Assembly: GCA_020633235.1 (NCBI GenBank)
Contig: JACKEA010000011.1
Span: 62,001-126,000, forward strand
Direction of reading: 5' to 3'
Source of the DNA: Polyangiaceae bacterium
GTDB lineage: Bacteria > Myxococcota_A > Polyangia > Polyangiales > Polyangiaceae
DNA length: 64,000 bases
The position numbers were made by a program, and so were the translations under genes. The notes beneath the pieces are model-generated. The model ran no database searches. It saw only the letters and a list, made by a program, of their open reading frames with translations, and was not told the DNA's origin. Below are positions 41,837 to 50,349 of this stretch, piece by piece (position 1 is the stretch's first letter; every line of letters begins with the position of its first letter).

Positions 41837-41850
41837 TTATCCACTGATAA
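41837..41850. promoter_or_regulatory. Candidate TetR operator
   Basis: The sequence TTATC-CACT-GATAA is a perfect 14-bp palindrome 14 bp before the tetR start and 31 bp before the divergent gene. A TTGACA-like element (41861-41856, minus strand) lies next to it. The palindrome lies in an AT-rich patch unlike the surroundings, as expected for an autoregulatory site. Confidence 0.6.
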
Positions 41851-41880
41851 ATTAGTGTCAAGGGGCATACTGAGAACGTC

Positions 41881-42654
41881 GTGTTCGTCGTCGCCTTGAC
41901 CCGATTTTCTCCCGCGGGCCCCCTGGAGGGGGAGGTGGGCGCTCTTGCTCCGGTGCTCGGAGTCGGTGCCTACGAGCTGCGTTTGTCGCTGGCGGCCACG
42001 CCGCCGGTGGTGCTGTGGACGGGCAACGAGCTGGACGCCGCCAAGAGCGTCCTCGCGCTGCTCCGCGGCCGTGGCCACGGCGCCGTCGCCTGCGACGCTG
42101 CGAGCGTGGCTTCCTCCGACGCGATGGCGTCACCCCGGAGCTTCAGCTTCACCCCCGATGGCCTCGACGACTTCCGCTACGCCGACATGCTGGCGCTCTT
42201 GGTCGCTACGCACGTACGGCACGAGGAGACGAACGAACAGCACACGGAGAAGAAACTGAGCTTGAGCCGAGCGGCCCTCAGCGGCGGGCTGGTGCTCAGC
42301 AAGAAGTCCACCGTGAGCAAGCAGTCGAGCAGCGAGGAGCGCGAGCCGGTGCTGTACGTGATGCACCGGAGCGGGAGTGGCCACCTACTGCTGCGCGCCG
42401 GCTCTCTTCGCTACACCGGGCTCGGAGAGCGCATCGGTCGCACCGTTCACGAGAACTTCCAGATCCTGGTGACGCTACTGAGAGAACGCGCGCCCAAGGC
42501 TCTCTTCGACGACCGCCTGCAGAAACCGCGGCGCGGTTCGCTGCTCGCCGTCTCCGGCACCAGCCGGGAGCGGAACATCGTCAGCAGCAACGAGGCGGAG
42601 ACGGACCTGGCGGCGCACCTCTTGACCGTGGCGGCGCTGCAGGGCCAGGTCTAA
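41881..42654 (+). CDS. Hypothetical protein, divergent from tetR
   Basis: 257 residues from GTG at 41881. No signal peptide or membrane helix. Segments: RFSPAGPLEGEVGALAPVLG, LWTGNELDAAKSVLALLRGR, FTPDGLDDFRYADMLALLVA, then ALSGGLVLSKKSTVSKQSSS and EREPVLYVMHRSGSGHLLLR. The repeated SGG and S-rich run in the centre may be a flexible linker. No family is recognised. It starts 58 bp from the tetR start and shares its regulatory region. Confidence 0.6.
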   Translation: MFVVALTRFSPAGPLEGEVGALAPVLGVGAYELRLSLAATPPVVLWTGNELDAAKSVLALLRGRGHGAVACDAASVASSDAMASPRSFSFTPDGLDDFRYADMLALLVATHVRHEETNEQHTEKKLSLSRAALSGGLVLSKKSTVSKQSSSEEREPVLYVMHRSGSGHLLLRAGSLRYTGLGERIGRTVHENFQILVTLLRERAPKALFDDRLQKPRRGSLLAVSGTSRERNIVSSNEAETDLAAHLLTVAALQGQV

Positions 42655-42762
42655 TTCTCTGCGGATTGTGGTGGGGTGTTTTGCGACACGCCGTCGGCGA
42701 TTGACTGAACCGCCATTGGAGCGAATCCTAGTCGTGGAGGGTCGTCACCGCGAGGCAGCGAC

Positions 42763-44223
42763 ATGGATCCGTACGCCGAAATTTCAGTCCTGGCCGTAGA
42801 CGATCATCCGGCGAACTTGCGCGCGCTCGACGCGCTCCTTGCCGAGCGACGCGTCCGCTTGACCACGGCCGCCTCGGGCGAGGAAGCGTTGCGGTTGTTG
42901 ATGGACCGCGAATTTGCACTCATCTTGCTGGACCTACACCTGCCAGGGATAGATGGACTGGAGACCGCTCGGTTGATTCGCAGCAGCCCCCGGAGCGAGT
43001 CCACCCCGATTATCTTTTTGACCGCGCACGACCCAGTAGAGAGCCAAGTGATGCGCGCGTATGCGCTCGGGGCAGTCGACTTCTTGTTCAAGCCGATAAT
43101 CCCCGAAGTGCTTCTGGCGAAGGTGCGGGTATTCATCGACTTGTTCGACAAGACCCTTCAGATCTCTCGACATGCGGAAGAGTTGCGTGAAGTGGAGCGA
43201 CGACACCACGAGCTGCGCTTGGAGCAAGAACGCCGCTACTGGAGAGAGTCCCAACTGCGCGAGGAGCTGGCTCTCGAGCGTCGAATCTACGCCGACCGGC
43301 AGCGCCAAGTTGCCATCCTTCGCAGCATCGGCGATGCGGTTGTCGCTGCGGACGGGGATTGGCGCATCACGCTTCTCAACCCCGCTGCGGAGAGGTTGAC
43401 GGGTTGGTCGGAATCCGAGGCACTGCGGCAGCCCTTGAGTCGCGTGGTTCGGCTCTTGGATCGGCGGACGCGAGCGCCAGTGCCCATATCGTCGGACGGG
43501 TCCAATCCAGAACTCGTGTTGGTAGACCGGAACGGCCGTGAGGTGCCGGTCGGGCAGAACGTGGCGGCAGTGCTGGCGGAAGAACAGCGCCGTGTCGGCG
43601 TGGTGCTCGTGCTGCGCGCGGAGGCCAACGCACGTCGATCCGAATCCTTCGCGCGTATTCGCTCGAACGCGGCGCTCGCTCTCGAAAGCGGCGCGGTCCA
43701 TCCGAGCGTCCGGCCGCTGCTGAACGAGATCAAAAGCGTTTGTGATTCGCAGGTTTCGTCGCCCACGGTTGGCGTCTCGGGAACGTACGCAAAGCGTGCA
43801 GTACGTCTGCTGTTGGTGGGCGCGAGTTCGTCGGACCGAGGCGTGCTGGAGGGCTGCTTGCAGGAAATGGGGCACTGTGTGCAGGCGGTCGAGACGGGTG
43901 AGGAAGCCGTTCTGAGCTATCGGCGGAGCGCGGAAGATGGCGAGCTATTCGACGCCGTCTTCCTGGATCTTAACGTGGTCGGGTGGAAGACGACGTTGGC
44001 GGAGTTGCATGGCATCGATCCGAAGGTCTGCGTCGTCGCCTTGAGCTCGCGAAGCAACGATGGTGTGATGACCCGACACCGGGCCTTGGGTTTCTTTTCC
44101 GCGCTCGCCAAGCCGATCCACTTTGCCATGCTGGCCCGTGAGCTCCACCAGATCGTTCTCGGGCGAGCCCGAACGTCGTCTGCGGCTGGCGCGCTGGCCC
44201 TATGTTCCGTCTCGAAGTCTTGA
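42763..44223 (+). CDS. REC-PAS-REC response regulator
   Basis: 486 residues. Receiver 1 (about 7-125): VLAVDDHPANLRALDALLAE, LILLDLHLPGIDGLETARLI (phosphoacceptor Asp), FLTAHDPVESQ and FLFKPI (conserved Lys). A coiled coil (about 130-185) leads to a PAS-like domain (183-300, AILRSIGDAVVAADGDWRIT, LLNPAAERLTGWSESEALRQ). Receiver 2 (about 352-465) has VFLDLNVVGW and AKPIHFAM. No kinase or DNA-binding domain. The layout suggests a phosphorelay adaptor partnered with the hybrid kinases encoded convergently next to it; the genes overlap by 24 bp. Confidence 0.82.
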   Translation: MDPYAEISVLAVDDHPANLRALDALLAERRVRLTTAASGEEALRLLMDREFALILLDLHLPGIDGLETARLIRSSPRSESTPIIFLTAHDPVESQVMRAYALGAVDFLFKPIIPEVLLAKVRVFIDLFDKTLQISRHAEELREVERRHHELRLEQERRYWRESQLREELALERRIYADRQRQVAILRSIGDAVVAADGDWRITLLNPAAERLTGWSESEALRQPLSRVVRLLDRRTRAPVPISSDGSNPELVLVDRNGREVPVGQNVAAVLAEEQRRVGVVLVLRAEANARRSESFARIRSNAALALESGAVHPSVRPLLNEIKSVCDSQVSSPTVGVSGTYAKRAVRLLLVGASSSDRGVLEGCLQEMGHCVQAVETGEEAVLSYRRSAEDGELFDAVFLDLNVVGWKTTLAELHGIDPKVCVVALSSRSNDGVMTRHRALGFFSALAKPIHFAMLARELHQIVLGRARTSSAAGALALCSVSKS

Positions 44224-47200
44224 GTCAGCTTCGTCCGTGCACCAGACGCGGAGCAGTGACAGGAGCTGTTCCGGCTCGACCGGTTTGGTGATGTAGTCCG
44301 ACGCGCCGGAGTCCAGACACTTCTCTCGGTCACCTTTCATTGCCTTGGCGGTCAACGCGATCACTGGCAGACCGTCGTACTGAGGCTGAGCGCGGATCCT
44401 TCGGGTTGCTTCGTAGCCGTCCATCTCCGGCATCATCACGTCCATCAACACCGCATCCATGCAGGGCCCTTCCGCCAACCGCTGAAGCGCGTCCCGGCCG
44501 TTCTCCGCGTGGGAAACGAGGACGTCGTGCTGCTCGAGCACGGCCGCGATGGCGAACAGGTTGCGCACGTCGTCGTCGACGATCAGCACCCGCTTGCCGG
44601 ATATCGTCGGGTCTCTCCTGACGCAGATTTCCAGCGCCTTCCGCTGTTCGACGCTCAGGTCCCCGATGGACAGGTGCAAGAACCGAGACACTGCCTCCAG
44701 CACTTGCTCGCGACACCTCGCAACGACGGGTCGCTCGCGAGCTGAGGCGCTCAGGTCAGGCGCCTCCTTGGGCCACAACACGACGGGAAGGCGAGCCGAG
44801 TCTGTCTCGTCGAGCGCATCGAGGGTCGCGGCGACGACGCAATCCGCCCAATCGAGGTCGACGTCATCGCCCATGCAAGCGGCTTGCTCGATCGCTACGT
44901 CGTTCGAAGCCAAAAAGTCGGCGAGCGCTTCGCGCCGCGCAGCATCCGGGTCGACGAGCAGGAGGCGCCGCTCCGAGCGAGCGAGAAACGCACCCAGCTC
45001 GCGCAGCGAGAGATCCATGTCCGCCTGGCTCGGAGGTCTGGGGACCACATCGCGGGCGCCGGCGGCCAGCGCCCGCCTGTGGAACTGCTCTTCGGTGACG
45101 ACGTGGACGGCGATGTGGCGAGTTGCTGGATCGTGGCTCAGCTGATCGAGCACCACCCACCCGTTCATGTCCGGAACGGACAGATCCAGTAGAATCGCGT
45201 GGGGCCGGAGACTGCGCGAAAGTTCCAGAGCTTCCGCGCCGGTCGTGGCTACGACGCCACGAAAGCCGAACGTGCCGCCGCGTTCGAATGCCAGGTGTGC
45301 CAGTGCCGAATCGTCTGTCGCCAACAGCAAGATGCGATCTCCGGGCACAATGGACTCGCGGACATCGGGCACGGCGCTGGCAGTCGGCGTGCCTGACTCC
45401 GGACCGAGGGGGCTACCACCGCCCCGCGGAAGCAGCAGTGTGAACGTGCTCCCCAAGCCGGGTTCGCTAGTGAGCCGAAGCTCCCCTCCCAGAAGAGTGG
45501 CAATCTCCCGACTGATCGCCAAGCCCAGTCCCGTCCCACCGTACTTTCGGCTGGTGCTACCGTCGGCCTGTTGAAAGGCCTCGAACACGAGCTTCTGCTT
45601 GTCTCGGGGGATGCCTACTCCCGAATCGCTCACCGAGAACGCCACACAGGGGGCTGCGCCATTGCTCTCGGCGCGCACCCGCAGGCTCACCTCGCCTTCG
45701 GAGGTGAACTTGAAGGCATTGGACAACAAATTGCGCAAGATCTGCTTTAGCCGCATGTCGTCGGTCTGAATGCTTCTGGGCAGCGCATCGTCCACGCGGA
45801 TGTCGAACGCCAAACGACGTTCGCTCGCGATCTGCCGGAAGGAGCGCTCCACGTAGTTCGCCAGATCGCCGAGCTCGACGTCCGTCGGCTCGAGGGCAAT
45901 GGTCCCCGATTCGACCTTCGCCAGGTCCAGGATCTCGTTGATTAGGGTCAGCAGGTCGGCTCCCGACTGGTGAATGGTCTCGGCATATTCGACTTGCCTG
46001 GTGTCCAGGTTCCCGTCGGTGTTGTACGCGAGCTGGCGCGAAAGGATCAGCAAGCTGTTCAGGGGCGTGCGCAGCTCGTGAGACATGTTGGCGAGAAACT
46101 GAGACTTGTAGCGGGAGGTCACCGCCAACTGCTCCGCCTTTTCCTCGAGCTCTTGCTTGGCCAGCTCGACCTCGCGGTTCTTGCGTTCGACTTCGTTCTT
46201 CTGCTGAGTCAGCTGCCGGGCCTTCTCCTCGAGCTCTTCATTCGTCTGTTGCAGCTCGTCTTGCTGTGTTTGCAGCTCCTCGGCGAGGCCCTGCGACTGT
46301 CTCAAGAGCTCGTCCGTGCGCATGGTGGCCTCGATGGTTGCTACGACGATGCCGAGGCTCTCCAAGAGTTGGTCCAGAAAGTCGAGCTGGATGTCGGTGA
46401 ACGGCCGAAAAGAAGCGAGCTCGATCACGCCCTTGGCCTCCCCTTCGAACAGGATGGGCACGACGACGACGTTCTTCGGTGCCGCACTGCCCAAGGCGGA
46501 ACCCAGTTTCATGTAGTCGCTGGGAACATCCGTCACGAGGATGCGGCTCTTCTCCAGCGTTGCCTGTCCCAAAAGCCCTTCTCCGAGCTCGATTTCCGAC
46601 GCCGATGCCTTGCGCTTCGCGTTGGCGTAGGAAGCGAACAGCCGGAGCTTGGTCTCGGTCTCCCTGCGCTCCACCATGTACAAGGCACCGTGCTGAGCGT
46701 CCACCACCGGGGCAAGCTCGGAAAGCACATGGTTGGCCACGGTCAGAAGGTCGCGCTGACCTTGGAGCATTCTGGTGAAACGGGTGAGGTTGGTCTTCAG
46801 CCAATCCTGCTCCATGTTGACTCGAGTCGTCTCGGCGAGAGTTCGAATCATCTGATTGATGTTGTCCTTCAGAAGAGCGACCTCGCCTCGCGCCTCTACC
46901 GTGATGGATCTGCTGAGATCTCCCTTGGTCACGGCCGTCGCCACGTCTCCAATGGCGCGTACCTGTCGCGTCAGGTTTCCGGCGAGCTCGTTCACGTTGT
47001 TGGTCAGATCGCTCCACATCCCCGCCGCGCCCGGTACGTCTGCTTGCCCGCCAAGGCGGCCCTCGATCCCGACATCTCGCGCGACGCTCGTCACCTGGTC
47101 CGCGAAGGTGGAGAGCGTCACGATCATGTTGTTGATCGTCTCGACAAGCGTCGCGATCTCGCCCTTGGCTCCGAGCGTGAGCTTCTGCTTCAAATCGCCG

Positions 47201-50200
47201 TTGGCGACGGCCGTCACAACGCGCGCGATCCCGCGGACTTGCTCGGTGAGGTTTCTAGCCATCAGGTTGACGTTGTCCGTGAGCTCCCGCCAGGTGCCGG
47301 AAACACCGCGCACCTCCGCCTGCCCAGCGAGTATCCCTTCTGTCCCAACTTCGCGGGCGACGCGGGTTACCTCCGCGGCGAAGGAACTGAGTTGATCCAC
47401 CATGGTGTTGATGGTGTTCTTGAGCTCCAGGATCTCGCCACGAACCTCGACAGTGATCTTCCTGGAAAGATCGCCATTGGCCACGGCGGTGGTCACCGTC
47501 GCGATGTCACGAACCTGATTCGTCAGGTTCTTCGCCATCAAGTTGACGTTGTCGGTGAGCTCCTTCCAAATACCCGACACCCCACGTACCTCGGCTTGAC
47601 CGCCCAACTTGCCTTCGACGCCCACGTCCCGTGCCACTCGGGTCACTTCGTCCGCGAAGGAGCTGAGCTGATCCACCGTGGTGTTGATGGTGTTCTTCAG
47701 GTCGAGAATCTCGCCCCGCACTTGCACCGTGATCTTGCGCCCCAAATCTCCCCGAGCGATCGCCGTCGATACCTGTGAGATGTCGCGCACCTGATTGGTG
47801 AGGTTGCTTGCCATCAGGTTGACGTTGTCGGTGAGCTCTTTCCAAATTCCCCGAACACCTTCCACGGACGCTTGGCCGCCCAGCTTGCCTTCGGTTCCCA
47901 CTTCGCGAGCGACCCGCGTGACCTGCTCTGCGAAGGAGCTCAGCTGGTCAACCATGGTGTTGATGGTGTTCTTCAGCTCGAGGATCTCTCCTCGAGCATC
48001 CACCACGATCTTCTTCTCCAGATCCCCTTGAGCGATGGCCGTGGCCACCTGCGAGATGTTGCGGACCTGATCGGTAAGGTTGTTGGCCATGGAGTTGACG
48101 GCATCCGTCAGATCCCTCCACGTGCCCGACACGCCACGAACATCTGCTTGGCTGCCGAGCTTGCCTTCGATCCCCACCTCGCTGGCCAGACGCGTGACCT
48201 CGTCCGCGAAGGCACCAAGCTGGTCCACCATGGTGTTGATGGTGTTCTTCAGCTCCAGGATCTCGCCGCTGGCATCCACTGCGATCTGTCGCGTGAGGTC
48301 GCCCCGGGCAACGGCTGTGGTCACCGTTGCGATGTCGCGGACCTGATTCGTCAGGTTCTTGGCCATCAGGTTCACATTGTCCGTGAGCTCCTTCCAAGTA
48401 CCCTGAACCCCTTCGACCCGCGCTTGTCCGCCGAGCTTTCCTTCCACGCCGACCTCGCGAGCGACGCGAGCGACCTCTGCGCCGAAGGCATTCAGCTGGT
48501 CCACCATCGCGTTGATGGTGTTCTTCAGGTCGAGGACTTCGCCCCGCACGTCAACAGTGATCTTCTTCGAGAGGTCTCCTCCCGCCACGGCACGGGCAAC
48601 GCCGGCGATGTTGCGCACCTGGTTCGTCAAGTTGCGCGCCATCGAGTTGACGTTGTCGGTGAGCTCTTTCCAGATCCCAGAAACGTCACCGACGACGGCC
48701 TGTCCGCCGAGGACGCCTTCCGTACCCACGTCGCGGGCTAGGCGGTTGACCTCGTCCGCGAAGGAGCTGAGCGCGTCCACCATGTTGTTGATGGTGTTCT
48801 TCAGCGTCAGGATCTCTCCACGAACCTCCACCGTGATCTTCCGTGAGAGGTCGCCGTTTGCGACTGCGGTCGTGACCTCCGCGATGTCACGGACTTGGTC
48901 CGTGAGGTTTTGGCCCATGGTGTTGACGTTGTCGGTGAGCTCCTTCCAGATCCCCGAAACGTCTCGGACGTCGGCTTGAACTCCGAGAGTGCCCTCCGTG
49001 CCGACCAAGCGGGCGACTCGGGTCACCTCCGAAGAGAAGCTGTTGAGCTTGTCGACCGTGGAGTTGATGGTGCTCTTGAGCGTGAGCATTTCGCCGCGCG
49101 CGTCGACGGTGATCTTGTGGCTAAGGTCACCCTCGGCGATGGCAGTGACCACTTCCGCCACGTTACGCACCTGGTCCGTGAGATTGTTGGCCATTGAGTT
49201 CACGTTCTCGGTGAGCTCGCGCCATACCCCGGAAACGCCGCGAACCTGGGCTTGCCCGCCCAAGATCCCGTCCGTGCCCACCTCCCGCGCCACGCGCGTG
49301 ACCTCGTCGGCGAAGGATCCGAGCTGATCCACCATGGTGTTGATGGTGTTCTTCAGCTCCGAGATTTCTCCCTCGACCTTCACCGTAATCTTCTTGGAAA
49401 GGTCACCCGCGGCGATGGCACTGGCCACCTCCGCGATGTTTCGCACCTGGAAGGTCAGGTTGTTGGCCATGGAGTTCACGTTTTCGGTGAGCTCGCGCCA
49501 CACCCCGGAAACGCCGCGAACCTGGGCTTGCCCGCCCAGGATCCCGTCCGTGCCCACCTCGCGCGCCACGCGCGTGACCTCGTCGGCAAACGCGCTGAGC
49601 TGACCCACCATGGTGTTGATGGTCCGCTTCAGTTCCTGGATCTCACCCTGAACTTCGATGTTGATGGTCTTGCTGAGATCGCCTTGGGCGACCGCAGTGG
49701 TAACCCGCGCGATTTCACGAACCTGCGCCGTGAGGTTCTTGGCCATCAGATTGACGTTGTCGGTCAGCTCCTTCCAAGTGCCAGAAACGCCTTCCACCTG
49801 AGCTTGGGCCCCCAGCTTTCCTTCGATGCCGACTTCACGGGCGACGCGCGTCACTTCAGAACCAAAGACAGCGAGCTGGCGGACCATCGCGTTCACGGAA
49901 CGCGCGGAGCGCAGGAAGTCCCCTTGGAGGATGTCTTCTCCGCCATCCACGTCGACAAACTGCGTCAGATCACCCCGGGCGACGGCAGCGACCACGTTTA
50001 CGACCTCGTTGCTATGCGCGGTGAGGTCGTCGAGCAGCGCGTTGACGGCCAACACGTAGGTCGCCCAGCCCCCGCGGACATCGAGCGACTTGATCCGGTG
50101 CTGCGTGCGTCCCTCCTGACCAACACTTCGGCGGAGCTCAGTCACGTCCGTGCATAGCGACTCCGCCGTCTGAGCGAGGTCGTTGAAGGCGCTGCATATC

Positions 50201-50328
50201 TCCCCATCGATGCCGATCAGCTCGTCCGGCAACCGCACCGCGAAATCCCCTCGCTGAAATGCACGTAGCGCACCAAGGAGCATCTTGTGGTCCAGGTCGA
50301 GATGCTGCGCAGTGATGGCCTGTGTCAT
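44200..50328 (-). CDS. Giant soluble hybrid histidine kinase with eleven HAMP repeats
   Basis: 2042 residues, no membrane helix. A degenerate HAMP-like lead (1-150) is followed by eleven 92-residue HAMP units (about 152-1163), a GAF domain (about 1185-1340), a coiled coil, a HisKA box (SQFLANMSHELRTPLNSLLI, His near 1421), a HATPase (RNLLSNAFKFTSEGEVSLRV, GGTGLGLAISREIATLLGGE), and three C-terminal receiver modules. The last receiver (from about 1912) is canonical with VLIVDDD, VLMDVMMPEMDGYEATRRIR and TKPVEPEQL; the middle one is degenerate. The domain plan resembles fungal group III (Nik1-like) osmosensing kinases. Same operon as the next kinase (21-bp gap with GGAGGT). Confidence 0.92.
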   Translation of the reverse strand: MTQAITAQHLDLDHKMLLGALRAFQRGDFAVRLPDELIGIDGEICSAFNDLAQTAESLCTDVTELRRSVGQEGRTQHRIKSLDVRGGWATYVLAVNALLDDLTAHSNEVVNVVAAVARGDLTQFVDVDGGEDILQGDFLRSARSVNAMVRQLAVFGSEVTRVAREVGIEGKLGAQAQVEGVSGTWKELTDNVNLMAKNLTAQVREIARVTTAVAQGDLSKTINIEVQGEIQELKRTINTMVGQLSAFADEVTRVAREVGTDGILGGQAQVRGVSGVWRELTENVNSMANNLTFQVRNIAEVASAIAAGDLSKKITVKVEGEISELKNTINTMVDQLGSFADEVTRVAREVGTDGILGGQAQVRGVSGVWRELTENVNSMANNLTDQVRNVAEVVTAIAEGDLSHKITVDARGEMLTLKSTINSTVDKLNSFSSEVTRVARLVGTEGTLGVQADVRDVSGIWKELTDNVNTMGQNLTDQVRDIAEVTTAVANGDLSRKITVEVRGEILTLKNTINNMVDALSSFADEVNRLARDVGTEGVLGGQAVVGDVSGIWKELTDNVNSMARNLTNQVRNIAGVARAVAGGDLSKKITVDVRGEVLDLKNTINAMVDQLNAFGAEVARVAREVGVEGKLGGQARVEGVQGTWKELTDNVNLMAKNLTNQVRDIATVTTAVARGDLTRQIAVDASGEILELKNTINTMVDQLGAFADEVTRLASEVGIEGKLGSQADVRGVSGTWRDLTDAVNSMANNLTDQVRNISQVATAIAQGDLEKKIVVDARGEILELKNTINTMVDQLSSFAEQVTRVAREVGTEGKLGGQASVEGVRGIWKELTDNVNLMASNLTNQVRDISQVSTAIARGDLGRKITVQVRGEILDLKNTINTTVDQLSSFADEVTRVARDVGVEGKLGGQAEVRGVSGIWKELTDNVNLMAKNLTNQVRDIATVTTAVANGDLSRKITVEVRGEILELKNTINTMVDQLSSFAAEVTRVAREVGTEGILAGQAEVRGVSGTWRELTDNVNLMARNLTEQVRGIARVVTAVANGDLKQKLTLGAKGEIATLVETINNMIVTLSTFADQVTSVARDVGIEGRLGGQADVPGAAGMWSDLTNNVNELAGNLTRQVRAIGDVATAVTKGDLSRSITVEARGEVALLKDNINQMIRTLAETTRVNMEQDWLKTNLTRFTRMLQGQRDLLTVANHVLSELAPVVDAQHGALYMVERRETETKLRLFASYANAKRKASASEIELGEGLLGQATLEKSRILVTDVPSDYMKLGSALGSAAPKNVVVVPILFEGEAKGVIELASFRPFTDIQLDFLDQLLESLGIVVATIEATMRTDELLRQSQGLAEELQTQQDELQQTNEELEEKARQLTQQKNEVERKNREVELAKQELEEKAEQLAVTSRYKSQFLANMSHELRTPLNSLLILSRQLAYNTDGNLDTRQVEYAETIHQSGADLLTLINEILDLAKVESGTIALEPTDVELGDLANYVERSFRQIASERRLAFDIRVDDALPRSIQTDDMRLKQILRNLLSNAFKFTSEGEVSLRVRAESNGAAPCVAFSVSDSGVGIPRDKQKLVFEAFQQADGSTSRKYGGTGLGLAISREIATLLGGELRLTSEPGLGSTFTLLLPRGGGSPLGPESGTPTASAVPDVRESIVPGDRILLLATDDSALAHLAFERGGTFGFRGVVATTGAEALELSRSLRPHAILLDLSVPDMNGWVVLDQLSHDPATRHIAVHVVTEEQFHRRALAAGARDVVPRPPSQADMDLSLRELGAFLARSERRLLLVDPDAARREALADFLASNDVAIEQAACMGDDVDLDWADCVVAATLDALDETDSARLPVVLWPKEAPDLSASARERPVVARCREQVLEAVSRFLHLSIGDLSVEQRKALEICVRRDPTISGKRVLIVDDDVRNLFAIAAVLEQHDVLVSHAENGRDALQRLAEGPCMDAVLMDVMMPEMDGYEATRRIRAQPQYDGLPVIALTAKAMKGDREKCLDSGASDYITKPVEPEQLLSLLRVWCTDEADSRLRDGT
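46840..49875 (-). repeat. Tandem array, 11 units of 276 bp (HAMP repeats)
   Basis: Each unit encodes SFADEVTRVAREVGxEGKLG, GQAxVxGVSGTWKELTDNVN, LMAKNLTNQVRDIATVTTAV, ANGDLSRKITVEVRGEILEL and KNTINTMVDQL with small variations. Units keep exact 92-codon length and no gaps. Units 2 and 3 are nearly identical over their first 55 residues, a sign of recent duplication or gene conversion. The array lies inside one gene, so it is not a CRISPR or satellite. Confidence 0.92.
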
Positions 50329-50349
50329 GAATACCTCCAGACAGTCGGG

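Noticed and set aside
45970..47778. 602-codon plus-strand frame opposite the giant kinase
   Set aside because: It mirrors the HAMP repeats in the antisense frame (repeated HHGVDGVLQ patterns) and has no independent start; the kinase frame is the coding one.
46840..49875. Periodic repeats as a possible CRISPR array
   Set aside because: Unit length is 276 bp with no spacers, and the units encode HAMP domains inside one gene.
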